From: Dehalobacter sp. DCA
GTDB lineage: Bacteria; Bacillota; Desulfitobacteriia; Desulfitobacteriales; Syntrophobotulaceae
Assembly (NCBI RefSeq): GCF_000305775.1
Contig: NC_018866.1
Coordinates: 744,001 to 808,000, forward strand
DNA length: 64,000 bases
Reading direction: 5' to 3'
The notes under the pieces are model-generated. The model was not told the origin of the DNA. It saw only the letters and a list, made by a program, of their open reading frames with translations, and made no database searches. This document shows, in pieces, positions 53,601 to 61,433 of this stretch. Position 1 is the stretch's first letter. Each line of letters begins with the position of its first letter. The position numbers were made by a program, and so were the translations under genes.

Positions 53601-56300
53601 GCCGCGCGCCATTCTATGATAAAAATTCCAGGCGTCTAACTGAAGATGCGTTTCAGAATCTGCCGCCGTCTCCCATTCGAGTAAATTGCGTTTGGTGATG
53701 GTTTGTCTCCCAAGACTCCTAAATACAGCATCCAGTTGATTGTACGCTTGATACGGCAGCACCGCGATACTGAACAGGATCTGGCTGATTCCTAGTTTCA
53801 GCTCAAACTTAAAGATCCTGAAGGTTATGCTGCGGTCGATAAGGCGTCCGCCAATGTTCAGAAGCAGCGGTAAACTTAAACTCAGCAGGACTAAAATCGC
53901 CAGCTGGCTGAAGAACTGATGCAGCGCGGTAACGGCTAGAAAAAGAATAATTATCTGAAAAGGCGTTTCCAGGCTCCGCCTGAGATTGTCAAAAATCTTC
54001 CAGCGGGATACAGCGGAAAAGTCCTGCTGAAACATATAACGCGCAATTTGCCAGTCTCCCCTTATCCAACGATGAGCCCTTTTGGTATGCGACAAAAATT
54101 TGGTCGGATATCCGTCAAAAAATTCAATATCCGTCGCTAAGGCTGTACGCGCATAGAGACCTTCAATCAGGTCGTGACTCAGGATCCTATTATCCGGAAA
54201 GGCATTTTGGGTCACGGCGTGAAATACTTTCAGATCATAGATGCCTTTTCCTGTGAATATCCCTTCGCCAAAGAGATCCTGATAGATATCTGAAATCGCG
54301 CATGTATAGGGATCAATGCCTGCTGTTCCGGTGAATACCCTGGCAAAAGGCGAAGCAAACGCACTAGCCGCCGTAAGACCGATCCGCGGCTGGATAATAC
54401 CATAGCCATAGGCGATACTTTTGCCGTTTTCAGCCAGTCTTGCTTCATTCATCGGATGCGCAATTGTACCAATCAGCTTGCGCGCAGAATCTCTGGGCAG
54501 TATCGTATCGGCATCCAGCGTGATGACATAGCGCATTCCTTGCATGTCTTCCGGCTTTCCTGTCCGGATAAAGTAACTTGTCTCTCCCTCGTGCAGAAGC
54601 AGCCTGTTGAATTCAATCAGCTTTCCCCTTTTTCTTTCCCATCCCATCCAGGTCTTATCTTTTTCGTTCCATTTTCTTTCTCTGTGAAAATAGAAAAAAC
54701 GCTCTTCCCCATATTTATCATTCAATCTTGCCGCCGCTTTGACACCTGCCTGAATGATTTCATCATCCCCGGGCTGTTTGGCCGCAGGGGCATCTGCAAA
54801 ATCACCAAGAACGGCAAAACACAGGTTTTGATCCCGGTTGCTTAAATAGTGTGCTTCTAGTTGTTCCATTTGCTGCCGGACTTTGGACGGATGATTGAAA
54901 ATCGCCGGGATCACAACAATTGTTTTGTATTGTTCCGGTATCCCGTTATCCAGGTACAATTTTGGCAGAAAGTTCGGAGACAGCATTCTGCAGAACAGAC
55001 GATTAATGAAACAGACAGCCATGCCATTGATCAGGATCAGCGCTCCGATCAGGCCCAGAAGCATACTTCCTGCCAATACACTGCCAGAATCATTTTTCGT
55101 CAGATCGAGAAAAATAAGAAAAGGTATCAGTGTCGCCAGAAATATTAACCCGAGGTAGGACAAGGCAGGTTTTAATTTTAGATAGCAGTATATGCCATGA
55201 AAAGACTTCTTTACCCTGCCCCAATTGTCGGCCAGCTCCTTTTCCAGGCGCACCTTGCCGGAACCAAACAAGTAATAGCCAACGTGGTTAAAAGGCGCAG
55301 ACTGGTTTTGGGCAGCTAATTTTTCTAATGTTCTGGCCACAATGATTTCTGTAACTTTATATTTTCCTGCCAGACCTTCTATCTCATGCCTGTATTTGTC
55401 CCGGGAATCGAAATCCATCTTGTCAAATATTTTGGCCGGATCCTTTTGAAGGGTTTGCTGTACCAGGCTGACATCCTCGAAAAAAGCAGACCAGTTCTCA
55501 GCGTTAATCTGTTTGATATCCGTGACAAGTTTGCCCATGGCTGCTCCCTGAGCTGTCAGAAAATGATGTTCAGAATTTACGGCCTTCTCCACCGTTGTAT
55601 TTTGTCTGCTGGCCGCATTATCAAGCCAATTGTATAGTATTTTAGCTTCTGGGCCATGTTCCTTGAGCTTTCTGGCGATTCTTTCCATGAAAATTGCCGT
55701 GAGCACGTCTTCAGTATCATGCCCAGATGCAGGAGCCATTTCAGCTACAGGCGTTTCAGTGTCCGTGCATCCGTCAAATACAATCTTCAGCCAATCATCA
55801 GCTTTTCTTCTTTCGGTCTGGATATAAAGAATGCGCTCAACCTGATAGTAGACTTTTTCCAGCAGCAGTACTTTTAGCATCATTGGAACAGCCCATATCT
55901 CAGCAGATGAAAGCGGTGCCTCTTCTTGATACCCGGCGATAAACGCCTTTAACTGATCAAAATTCAATTCATGTTCGCACTGTTTTAGAAATTCGGCTAT
56001 AATCAGATAAATTCTGGGGTAACCGGCGTTATCCCCTCCTTTTAAATACTGTAGCTTGCTTTCATATTCTTTGGAGATATCCTTGGTCAGTCCTGTGATT
56101 AATTCGCTGATAATGTAGTAATTGTCTAGATACCATTCTGCTGCGGGAATAACGTCTTCCGTTTCATAGTAATATTCATTGATTGGAGAATAAGCTTCAC
56201 GGATATAGGCACTTTGTCTTTTAATAACCGGCAGCAGGCTCCGACCTTTAGGGGTAAGCCCCAGCCAGTTATGGAATTGAGCAAGTTCCGAGATCTTCAT
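47655..56300 (-). CDS. Cyclic beta-1,2-glucan synthase (NdvB/ChvB type)
   Basis: A 2881-residue membrane enzyme that makes cyclic beta-1,2-glucans. After an N-terminal domain (1-360) there are two or more helices (about 375-430). A GT84/GT2-like transferase follows, with VITLDADTILPRDSARKL (about 590-610) and the QxxRW-like HRWIRGDW (about 740). A helix cluster lies at about 770-940. The glycoamylase-like domain is near 1240-1500 (SWSGTMFEFLMPSILF, SYMSHHQGMSL). Two GH94 N-terminal beta-sandwiches lie at about 1560-1850 and 2080-2290. The GH94 phosphorylase domain (about 2320-2810) carries the acid in IGTGDWNDG (about 2557). The order matches the proteobacterial ChvB/NdvB family. It is a single 8.6-kb gene with no frameshift. 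Confidence 0.92.
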   Translation of the reverse strand: MKISELAQFHNWLGLTPKGRSLLPVIKRQSAYIREAYSPINEYYYETEDVIPAAEWYLDNYYIISELITGLTKDISKEYESKLQYLKGGDNAGYPRIYLIIAEFLKQCEHELNFDQLKAFIAGYQEEAPLSSAEIWAVPMMLKVLLLEKVYYQVERILYIQTERRKADDWLKIVFDGCTDTETPVAEMAPASGHDTEDVLTAIFMERIARKLKEHGPEAKILYNWLDNAASRQNTTVEKAVNSEHHFLTAQGAAMGKLVTDIKQINAENWSAFFEDVSLVQQTLQKDPAKIFDKMDFDSRDKYRHEIEGLAGKYKVTEIIVARTLEKLAAQNQSAPFNHVGYYLFGSGKVRLEKELADNWGRVKKSFHGIYCYLKLKPALSYLGLIFLATLIPFLIFLDLTKNDSGSVLAGSMLLGLIGALILINGMAVCFINRLFCRMLSPNFLPKLYLDNGIPEQYKTIVVIPAIFNHPSKVRQQMEQLEAHYLSNRDQNLCFAVLGDFADAPAAKQPGDDEIIQAGVKAAARLNDKYGEERFFYFHRERKWNEKDKTWMGWERKRGKLIEFNRLLLHEGETSYFIRTGKPEDMQGMRYVITLDADTILPRDSARKLIGTIAHPMNEARLAENGKSIAYGYGIIQPRIGLTAASAFASPFARVFTGTAGIDPYTCAISDIYQDLFGEGIFTGKGIYDLKVFHAVTQNAFPDNRILSHDLIEGLYARTALATDIEFFDGYPTKFLSHTKRAHRWIRGDWQIARYMFQQDFSAVSRWKIFDNLRRSLETPFQIIILFLAVTALHQFFSQLAILVLLSLSLPLLLNIGGRLIDRSITFRIFKFELKLGISQILFSIAVLPYQAYNQLDAVFRSLGRQTITKRNLLEWETAADSETHLQLDAWNFYHRMARGIVMSLFFLSGYFYVSLLTGIILTILLISWLTSPWLAYRMSLPYADSITEISSEDHRELRMFSRQVWAYFDLFVNAKNNYLPPDNIQMEPHKGEACRTSPTNIGLALLANLTAGDLGYVSTERMLSRVRNTLRTIQGMPKWNGHIYNWYDTQTLEPLHPIYISTVDSGNLAGYMIALKNGLAEISGKPLIGQNMLQGFMDTYLLSQENAGTVDPDVRGSFSTELKAIMASERAEKAGACAGITDLQTCYAFVDKWAKLTCNRFRNSADQNGNTAEKPETDLRLITKDFWPEALARMLQDQKNALEYFFPFLTLPNLPDSLRKLGQYPVKSLIREYLGLLNNPETAGKELQPYLYRGLKRAVLTLLRAGKLQKDLHHLVYRMNFKPLFDDQIKLFTIGYNLTERKRDKSYYDLLASEARQTSLLAIAKGDVPQSHWFKMARPLTRINGRRCLVSWSGTMFEFLMPSILFNNYRGTLLDESYRSVVKIQQAHSKKAKMPWGISESGFFCFDIQNNYQYKAFGVPGLGLKRGLSKDMVISPYSTFMALPIDFKASMENLRMMKNKGYNGVFGLFEAIDYTKSRVPYNEESSIVKSYMSHHQGMSLIALGNVLEANRMQERFHREPVIKSIEMLLQEQVPLKEYTFNPIIEETGEKEVRAISCKLGEKPVVYLSPNTRVPRCSFISNREYAVMLTLSGTGYSQYNHLFLTRWRKDPAMDGYGTFFYVQNLNSGNLWSATAKPVQTQPEEYKVTCFPNTVKYIRKDGNIITQTDVFVAPEDPVEIRKITLTNQSSYSRDLQLTSYVEVALDELSADMAHPAFSKLFIQTKYENNTLVAFRRPRHLHNAEHYMMHTLFSEGNMFGETEYETDRVKFIGRGRTLADPRVMDINQPLSNSVGAVLDPILSLRARVRIDPGRTVSVYFLTGYGNKLESVLQLAQKYRSGYVITQAKELAWSQNLMELTNLQLSFGEANMISSLAGQVIYGCPIQKSPAASNQLGQTSLWSHGISGDLPVVMLKIQDSSQLKLVDQILTIHEYWKIKGLYIDLVIFNEDESGYFQAIQEVIMEKISISHVRKLVNKPGGVFLLKKDQLSAEDDVLLHTVASVIFSGENGSLNHQIMKCLRAGEKIIDEPAASEHTSGERITIEQIAGNRITSERSEKGSLPVQDVNQTCRTVLESKKTEGLKFFNGYGGFTDNGKEYVIINEENQPTPLPWVNVIANEKFGTIISEAGASYTWSQNSREYKLSPWSNDPLLDVSGEAIFIKDEDSQDYWSPLPQPVRDSQPYLIRHGQGYTVFEHSSLGINQETRVFIPLGQNLKITALRLTNKNTLPKRLSLYYYLEWVLGVNREQNMPYLLTELHDKTIFCQNVYQEEFAGRAAFITGSGADYLSSTSDRIEFLGVGGSLAKPEGILSCLSGKMGTNIDPCAVLQLQVTLDPGEEKTVYFLLGDEQNRETALSLVQAFRSPDRIEEAFQDVSHYWDDVLSHIQISTPEPSFDLLVNRWLLYQTIVCRIWARSGFYQTGGAYGYRDQLQDVMPLAVIKPEITRKQIILHSSRQFPEGDVQHWWHLETGKGIRTKFSDDLLWLPYVTADYLEHTEDFSILEEKTSFLKLEALGENEDERYAVPETSEQSGSVYEHCVRAIDRSLRFGGHGLPLIGTGDWNDGFSTIGREGNGESVWLGWFILAVLKRFIPICARKDDNERVEKYTGILDDLQVNMEKHGWDGSWYRRAYYDDGSPVGSITNSECQIDAIAQSWSILSGSALKSRAADAMLAVERYLWDKEAALLKLLTPPFDKTDKNPGYIKAYIPGVRENGGQYTHAAAWAILAFSKLGSRDKAMELFQMLNPVNHARTGIEVSQYKAEPYVIAADVYAVQPNVGRGGWTWYTGAAGWMYQAALEGILGLQITGDKLSLTPCVPSNWETYSLTYRHKNSTYQIKVNCRQPAGAETGESMTSTKIKVDDKVQDHFPIALSDDGKNHVVEISL

Positions 56301-56384
56301 ATTTCAACCCCAACATATTTTTTTCTTTACTCATTATGTCCATTTCTGCGGGCATAATTCGTAATTTGCAGCCTGCTGGGGCAA

Positions 56385-56428
56385 ATCGCCGCTCCCTGCC
56401 ATCCGTGGTAGCGCAGTATTCGTCCATC
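56385..56428. repeat. Family B repeat, copy 2 (44 nt)
   Basis: Matches copy 1 at 35327-35370 in 37 of 44 positions, without gaps. It lies upstream of the beta-glucan synthase start, between it and the FtsK terminator. The rest of the gap 56429-56530 shows nothing distinct. Confidence 0.75.
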
Positions 56429-56530
56429 TCTAGTACAGTGTATTTAAAATAAATAGGTACATAACATTCAGACTTTAGTATCTCGGGCCTGTCTGCCTGC
56501 CACAATTCCGCTTTCGACCATTGTGTCATC

Positions 56531-56564
56531 AAAAAGGAAAGACGCCTCAAATTTGAAGCGTCTT
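56531..56564 (-). terminator. terminator after the FtsK/SpoIIIE gene
   Basis: AAGACGC-TTCAAATTTGAGGCGTCTT forms a stem on the minus strand (56564-56539) and is followed by TCCTTTTTG. The stem resembles the trpB terminator (GGCGTC/GACGC). Confidence 0.85.
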
Positions 56565-56636
56565 ACTGAGCCAAGCTTTGATACAGCCCTTTCTTTTGAA
56601 TTACTGAGTGTATTGTATTAGGCGGAAATAGTCATC

Positions 56637-58937
56637 TTAAGAAAAATAACCTTGAAAATCTTCGAGGGATATCAGTATCTCCCTCGGTTTATTGCCCTCG
56701 CTACGGCCAACGACGCCGGCGTCCTCCAGCATATCCATCAGGCGGGCTGCCCGGGAATACCCAACTCTCAGACGCCTTTGCAGATAAGATACCGAAGCAA
56801 TCCCGGATGTAATCACCAGCTCGCCGGCTTCAGCAAAACGCTCGTCAAGATCTTCATCTGGCTTTTCAGAGGTTGTGGTTTCTTCGAGCAGATTTTCATC
56901 GAGCTCATAAGCTGATCTGCCCTGTTTTTTCCAATGTTCAATGACATTTTTTGTTTCTTGCTCGTCGATAAAGCAACCGTGAACTCTTTGGGGTTTATTC
57001 AGGCCAATCGGGGAATACAGCATGTCCCCTTTGCCCAATAATTTCTCGGCGCCGCCCCCATCAAGGATTGTTCTGGAATCAATCTGCGAGGAAACGGCAA
57101 AAGAGATCCGGCTTGGGATATTCGCTTTAATAAGTCCTGTAATAACATTCACCGACGGACGCTGCGTGGCTATGACCAGATGAATCCCTGCCGCTCTAGC
57201 CATTTGAGCAAGTCTGCAAATAGCCTCTTCGATTTCATTGGCAGCTACCATCATAAGATCGGCCAGCTCGTCAATCACGACGACAATGTAAGGTAACGGC
57301 TTATCCATATTCCTATTGTAGTGATCAATGTCACGAACGCCACTGGAGGCAAACAGTTCATAGCGGTCTTCCATTTCCCTGACAATGAATTTAAGGTATT
57401 TGGATGCTTTCTTCGGATCGGTAACGACCGCTGAAAGCAGATGGGGGATGCCGTTATACTGGTTAAGTTCAACCATTTTGGGGTCGATCAAAAGCAGTTT
57501 GACCTGATCAGGTGTATAGGAAAACAGCAGCGAATTCAAAAGACAATTAATAAAAATACTTTTCCCGGAGCCGGTAGCGCCGGCAACAAGCAAATGCGGC
57601 ATTTTTGCGAGCTCACCGATAACAGGCTGGTCCGCAATATCTTTGCCAAGCGCAATTTTCAGCTTACCGCCAGAACCCATAAACGATTCAGATCCAATCA
57701 CTTCTCTAAAGTAGACGGTCCTGGACTTTTGACACGGCACTTCAATCCCTACAGCCGCTTTGCCCGGGATCGGTGCTTCAATCCGGATATCTCTCGAAGC
57801 CATGGCCAAAGCAATATCATCTGCCAGATTGACAATTTTACTGATTTTCGTTCCCGGAGCAGGTGAGAGCTCATAACGTGTGATGACCGGGCCGACGGTA
57901 ATATTGGTAACTTTTGCGGTCACTCCGAATGTGCTTAAGACATCCTCCAGAAGCTCCGGGGTTGTGCGCTCTGCCGCCGCGGTGGTGTTTTCCCTGCGCC
58001 GCAGTAATTCGATCCTCGGCAGTATCCAGGCTTTCGTTTTGATGTCGTCGTAGTCGTATTCCGCAGAGATATCTGCAGATATATTTACCGATGGTTTTGA
58101 TTCATACGCCTTATAAAAATTTCCGTGAATTTTTTCTTCAGTCACAGGAGTCGCTGCCATCACTTGCGTTACGGAAGCTACTTGCTGCCTTTCCTGAAAA
58201 TAGTTGTTTCTCTGAAACAGTGTATCCTGTTTTTTCTCTTTATCTGCGCTTTCCAGCGGCAATGTATTGTTTTTCCTGATATCTTTCTTACTCTCTTTGA
58301 AATAGTCTTTAAATCCATTCATACTGACCGTATTTTCTGAAATATAGAAACTTTTATTTCCTTCGCCAAAATACGAAGAGAAATTTGCTCCCAAATGTCC
58401 CAGGTGATCCTTAGTTGCGACCGGTTCGTCATTCACAAACAATCGCTCGGCAAAATAGGATGAAAAGCCATTTTCGCGCGCCAAGCTTACCGGTATGCCT
58501 GTCTCAGGTTCAGAAGCTGCCTTATTCGCCAACCGATTGGCCTGAACTTCTCTGGACCTGGCGGTACTGATCCTTTTCGACAGTTCATCTGATCTAGCTT
58601 GTTCAGTTGATCTGGCCTTGTCAACTGGCCGGTCTTTCATTGTATTCTTTTTCCGCTTATATTCATCATATCTGTTATCATATTCATCATCATCATCATC
58701 ATCATCATCGTCAAATTCCTGTTCACGCTTTGTTCCGGACATAAGCCAACAAACAACCGCAAAAATCAAACAAATTACCGGCAGGCCAAGTGCGTAATTT
58801 CCGAGAAGTTCTTTAAAGAAACTAAAAACATTGGTCGAAAACTCCTGGATCTCGAAATAGCCCAGGATCCCAATCAGAAACATAAAAAAATACAGCAGCG
58901 AAAGTGCTTTTATAAGTATTCTTCCAACCAGCCTCAA
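56637..58937 (-). CDS. FtsK/SpoIIIE DNA translocase
   Basis: A 766-residue ATP-driven DNA pump for chromosome segregation at the septum or into the spore. There are only two clear membrane helices (about 7-28 and 48-68), against four in typical SpoIIIE. A run of nine Asp (about 76-84) and a basic/charged linker of about 230 residues follow. The motor has alpha/beta domains with Walker A GATGSGKSIF (about 455), Walker B VVVIDELADLM and ATQRPSVNVITG. The gamma winged helix (about 695-760, SYLQRRLRVGYSRAARLMDMLE) reads KOPS/SRS polarity sequences. The short N-terminus with the acidic tract is the unusual part. Confidence 0.92.
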   Translation of the reverse strand: MRLVGRILIKALSLLYFFMFLIGILGYFEIQEFSTNVFSFFKELLGNYALGLPVICLIFAVVCWLMSGTKREQEFDDDDDDDDDEYDNRYDEYKRKKNTMKDRPVDKARSTEQARSDELSKRISTARSREVQANRLANKAASEPETGIPVSLARENGFSSYFAERLFVNDEPVATKDHLGHLGANFSSYFGEGNKSFYISENTVSMNGFKDYFKESKKDIRKNNTLPLESADKEKKQDTLFQRNNYFQERQQVASVTQVMAATPVTEEKIHGNFYKAYESKPSVNISADISAEYDYDDIKTKAWILPRIELLRRRENTTAAAERTTPELLEDVLSTFGVTAKVTNITVGPVITRYELSPAPGTKISKIVNLADDIALAMASRDIRIEAPIPGKAAVGIEVPCQKSRTVYFREVIGSESFMGSGGKLKIALGKDIADQPVIGELAKMPHLLVAGATGSGKSIFINCLLNSLLFSYTPDQVKLLLIDPKMVELNQYNGIPHLLSAVVTDPKKASKYLKFIVREMEDRYELFASSGVRDIDHYNRNMDKPLPYIVVVIDELADLMMVAANEIEEAICRLAQMARAAGIHLVIATQRPSVNVITGLIKANIPSRISFAVSSQIDSRTILDGGGAEKLLGKGDMLYSPIGLNKPQRVHGCFIDEQETKNVIEHWKKQGRSAYELDENLLEETTTSEKPDEDLDERFAEAGELVITSGIASVSYLQRRLRVGYSRAARLMDMLEDAGVVGRSEGNKPREILISLEDFQGYFS

Positions 58938-58974
58938 GGTTTACCACTCCTAACATTTATCGATATCATTGATC

Positions 58975-59808
58975 TCAGTCGATCTGCAGATATTCCATAA
59001 GATTAAGCACGCATTTTTCCGGAACCGAGACCTCTCCAATTTCGACCTGACTGAAAAAGCCATGATAGTCGCTGCCACCTGTTGCGAGAGTCCTGTATTT
59101 TCGTGACAGTTCTTCAAAATAGGTAATCTTCTCTTCACGTTGAACCCAGTAACCGTAATAGACTTCAATTCCAATCGGCTTGTAACTCAAAAGATCCTCA
59201 GTCAGGGACTGGTCGATTAGTCCCGGATGAGCCAGGACAGGAAGCCCGCCTGTTTCGAGAATCAGATCAACCGCATCAGGAAAGGGGTTGCCTTCATAGG
59301 GTATATAGGCTGTTCCGCCGGGCCTGAGACAGGACGCAAGATTATCCCAATTAATAGTGAGATTTTGATCACGTTCAGTTTTATTCCAGATCGAGTAAAT
59401 AATATGAGACTTGCTGACGACGCCTTCGAAACTTGCTGTATTTTCAATCTCCTGCCATTCGAGCATCAGTCCCAAATCTTTTAACTTTCCGAGCATCAAT
59501 TTTGTAACAGCAGTTCTCTCTTTACGGATTTGCTGAAGCTTTTCCTGAAGATAGTCATTATTAATGTCTCGGTAATAGCCCAACAGGTGAATCTCCCGAT
59601 TCTTGTAATAGGTATTCAACTCAAGTCCGGGTATAATCCGGATTCCGTAATCCGGCGCAATGTTTTGCGCCTTGGTGACACCGGATGTTGTCTCATGATC
59701 GGTAATGGCGACAATATCCATCCCTTTTAAAGAAGAAATTTGCATAATCTCTTCAACCTTGAGACTTCCGTCAGACTGATTGGTGTGAATATGAAGGTCA
59801 GTTTTCAA
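58975..59808 (-). CDS. PHP-domain phosphoesterase
   Basis: A 277-residue metal-dependent hydrolase. Its metal ligands are LHIHTNQSDG (first HxH), AITDHETTSG, IPGLELN, LLGYY, VLAHPGL and GGSDYHG, the PHP order for trinuclear sites. Close relatives are 3',5'-nucleoside bisphosphate phosphatase/RNase AM (TrpH/YciV), which removes pAp or 5' nucleotides from RNA. A TTG start at 59808 has GAGAGG 9 nt upstream; the longer TTG at 59829 has no site. It lies just upstream of ftsK with a 37-nt gap. Confidence 0.9.
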   Translation of the reverse strand: MKTDLHIHTNQSDGSLKVEEIMQISSLKGMDIVAITDHETTSGVTKAQNIAPDYGIRIIPGLELNTYYKNREIHLLGYYRDINNDYLQEKLQQIRKERTAVTKLMLGKLKDLGLMLEWQEIENTASFEGVVSKSHIIYSIWNKTERDQNLTINWDNLASCLRPGGTAYIPYEGNPFPDAVDLILETGGLPVLAHPGLIDQSLTEDLLSYKPIGIEVYYGYWVQREEKITYFEELSRKYRTLATGGSDYHGFFSQVEIGEVSVPEKCVLNLMEYLQID

Positions 59809-59939
59809 TCGTAACGATCCTCTCGCCAAGATTTGCTATAATGTTTTCTTTTATACTATTTTATTCGTTTTTTACGGCAAAAATCCTTCAAAATAATTTG
59901 AATGATTGTTATATGTATGATCTGCCATCAATTTAAATG

Positions 59940-59958
59940 CAGACTGAAATGTTATCGT
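59940..59958. repeat. direct repeat 1 flanking the ISNCY tandem
   Basis: CAGACTGAAATGTTATCGT. The same 19 bp lie at 62890-62908, and 18 of them at the junction 61416-61433. This fits a target duplication of unusual length. Confidence 0.75.
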
Positions 59959-61415
59959 GTCAATAGTCTGCGATAATGTCACCCTGATAGGGTGATAACT
60001 GTGCAGCAGAAATGTCATCCCTAAGTTTCTTGGAATAGAAAATTTCGGTATAGCCAAACCAAGGGGAATTAGTTTTGTTTTTAGGTTTAATTAAAGTCTC
60101 AGAAGGTAGGCAATTAGTAGAGTTGTCTGGCTGAGAGATATGTATTATACTTTCCTTAGGCTGAGTATTAAGCGGTTCTGGTTTAATCACAAGGCCCTTG
60201 AAAAGAACCTGCATTCCGATATGTTTACTGGTTGCTACAGTAATCGTGTCATGAGGGGATGCAGGGATTTCTTTATTATCCTTAGAAATTGGCAACCGGT
60301 ATTTCTGACCTCTATAAGAAAAGGAAAGGCCTGAATCAAGCTTTCTTGTTTCATGTATAGCAAAGGTTAACTGAAATGCAGCCAAATCCTGTTTGGGCAA
60401 ATAGGCCTTTTCCATGCTGGCAGCCTGGACGGAGAATTTGCGGTTGTAATAGGGAATATATTGCCTCAGGAATTCATTAGCCTGTTCAATTGAATTAATG
60501 CCTTTACGCTTCATATCTTTAGGCAAACGATCCTGCAAAGTTTCCCAGAGCCTTTCAATCCCCCCTTTAGCTTGTGCAGACTTGGCAATGATAAGTAGAA
60601 TTTTGGTTTCTCTGAGAGCTCTTGCGAAGTGGGGTTGACGCTCGACTTTACCAGTTAGTTCTTCATCTAGTGTCAGTTTCTTTTTTGTTTTACTGTCATA
60701 AGCAAAGACTGTTCTACCATCGGTGTAAATTTCCCTTGGCAAATGGCCGTCTTGATTCATCTGAAACATCAACTCACAATACCCTTCAAAGGTTTCTTCC
60801 TTTTCGAAATGAAGAGCTAGAATACGACCTGTGGCATCATCTACAGCACCATGAAGGTGCAGGTAGGAGTCATTGCCCAGCCAATCATAACTGGAAGCAT
60901 CCATCTGAACGAGTTCTCCTTCACGTTTACGGGCATTTCTTGACCGATGTTTCTTCGGTCTTCGTTTGGCCTTTGGGGATCGAATACCACTGGCTTTTAG
61001 ATGTCTTGAAACAGTGCTGACAGAGACAAATATCCCCTTGTCTTCAGCGAGAACATCGGTAGCATGGCAAAAGTTATAGTTGATCAATTCCTTTTCGTAA
61101 ATCTCAATGATGTTCAAGGCTAACTTTGGATCTAAGGCATTAGCAGGCTTACGTCCTCTGTTTTTATGCAGAATGCTCATGACCCCATTGGCGGTGGCCT
61201 CCACTTTCAACCGCTGTACTTGTCTGACGCTGAGATTTAGAAGCCCTGTGCTTGTTTGTTTAATAAATGGCCTGCCAATAATTCTTCGATAATGGTTACT
61301 TTTCTTGCTTCTTGCTTGCTCATTTCTAATTTCATCCTCCCATTATATCTGTTTTGTGAGGGGATGACATTTTCCTTGAAGAATTATACTATGACATTAT
61401 CGCAGATCAACAACA
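59959..61415 (-). mobile_element. ISNCY/IS1202-like element, copy A (frameshifted)
   Basis: An element of about 1457 bp, nearly identical to copy B. It carries the 15-bp inverted repeat TCTGCGATAATGTCA at 59967-59981 and its complement at 61392-61406. It differs from copy B by one missing base in the transposase and one added base near the junction. Confidence 0.8.
59960..61323 (-). pseudogene. ISNCY-family transposase, copy A, frameshifted
   Basis: Same transposase as copy B, but one C is missing in CCCTG-TGCTTG near 61248 (copy B reads CCCTGCTGCTTG). This puts the N-terminal helix-turn-helix (about 37 codons from 61323) out of frame with the remaining 416-residue open frame. The catalytic core is intact, so mobilisation in trans by copy B is possible. 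Confidence 0.85.
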
Positions 61416-61433
61416 AGACTGAAATGTTATCGT
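61416..61433. repeat. direct repeat 2 at the junction of the two IS copies
   Basis: AGACTGAAATGTTATCGT lies between the right end of copy A and the left end of copy B, shared by both. Confidence 0.75.

Noticed and set aside
60622-61020. Plus-strand 132-codon ORFs repeated inside both ISNCY copies
   Set aside because: They are antisense to the transposase core and duplicated only because the IS is duplicated.
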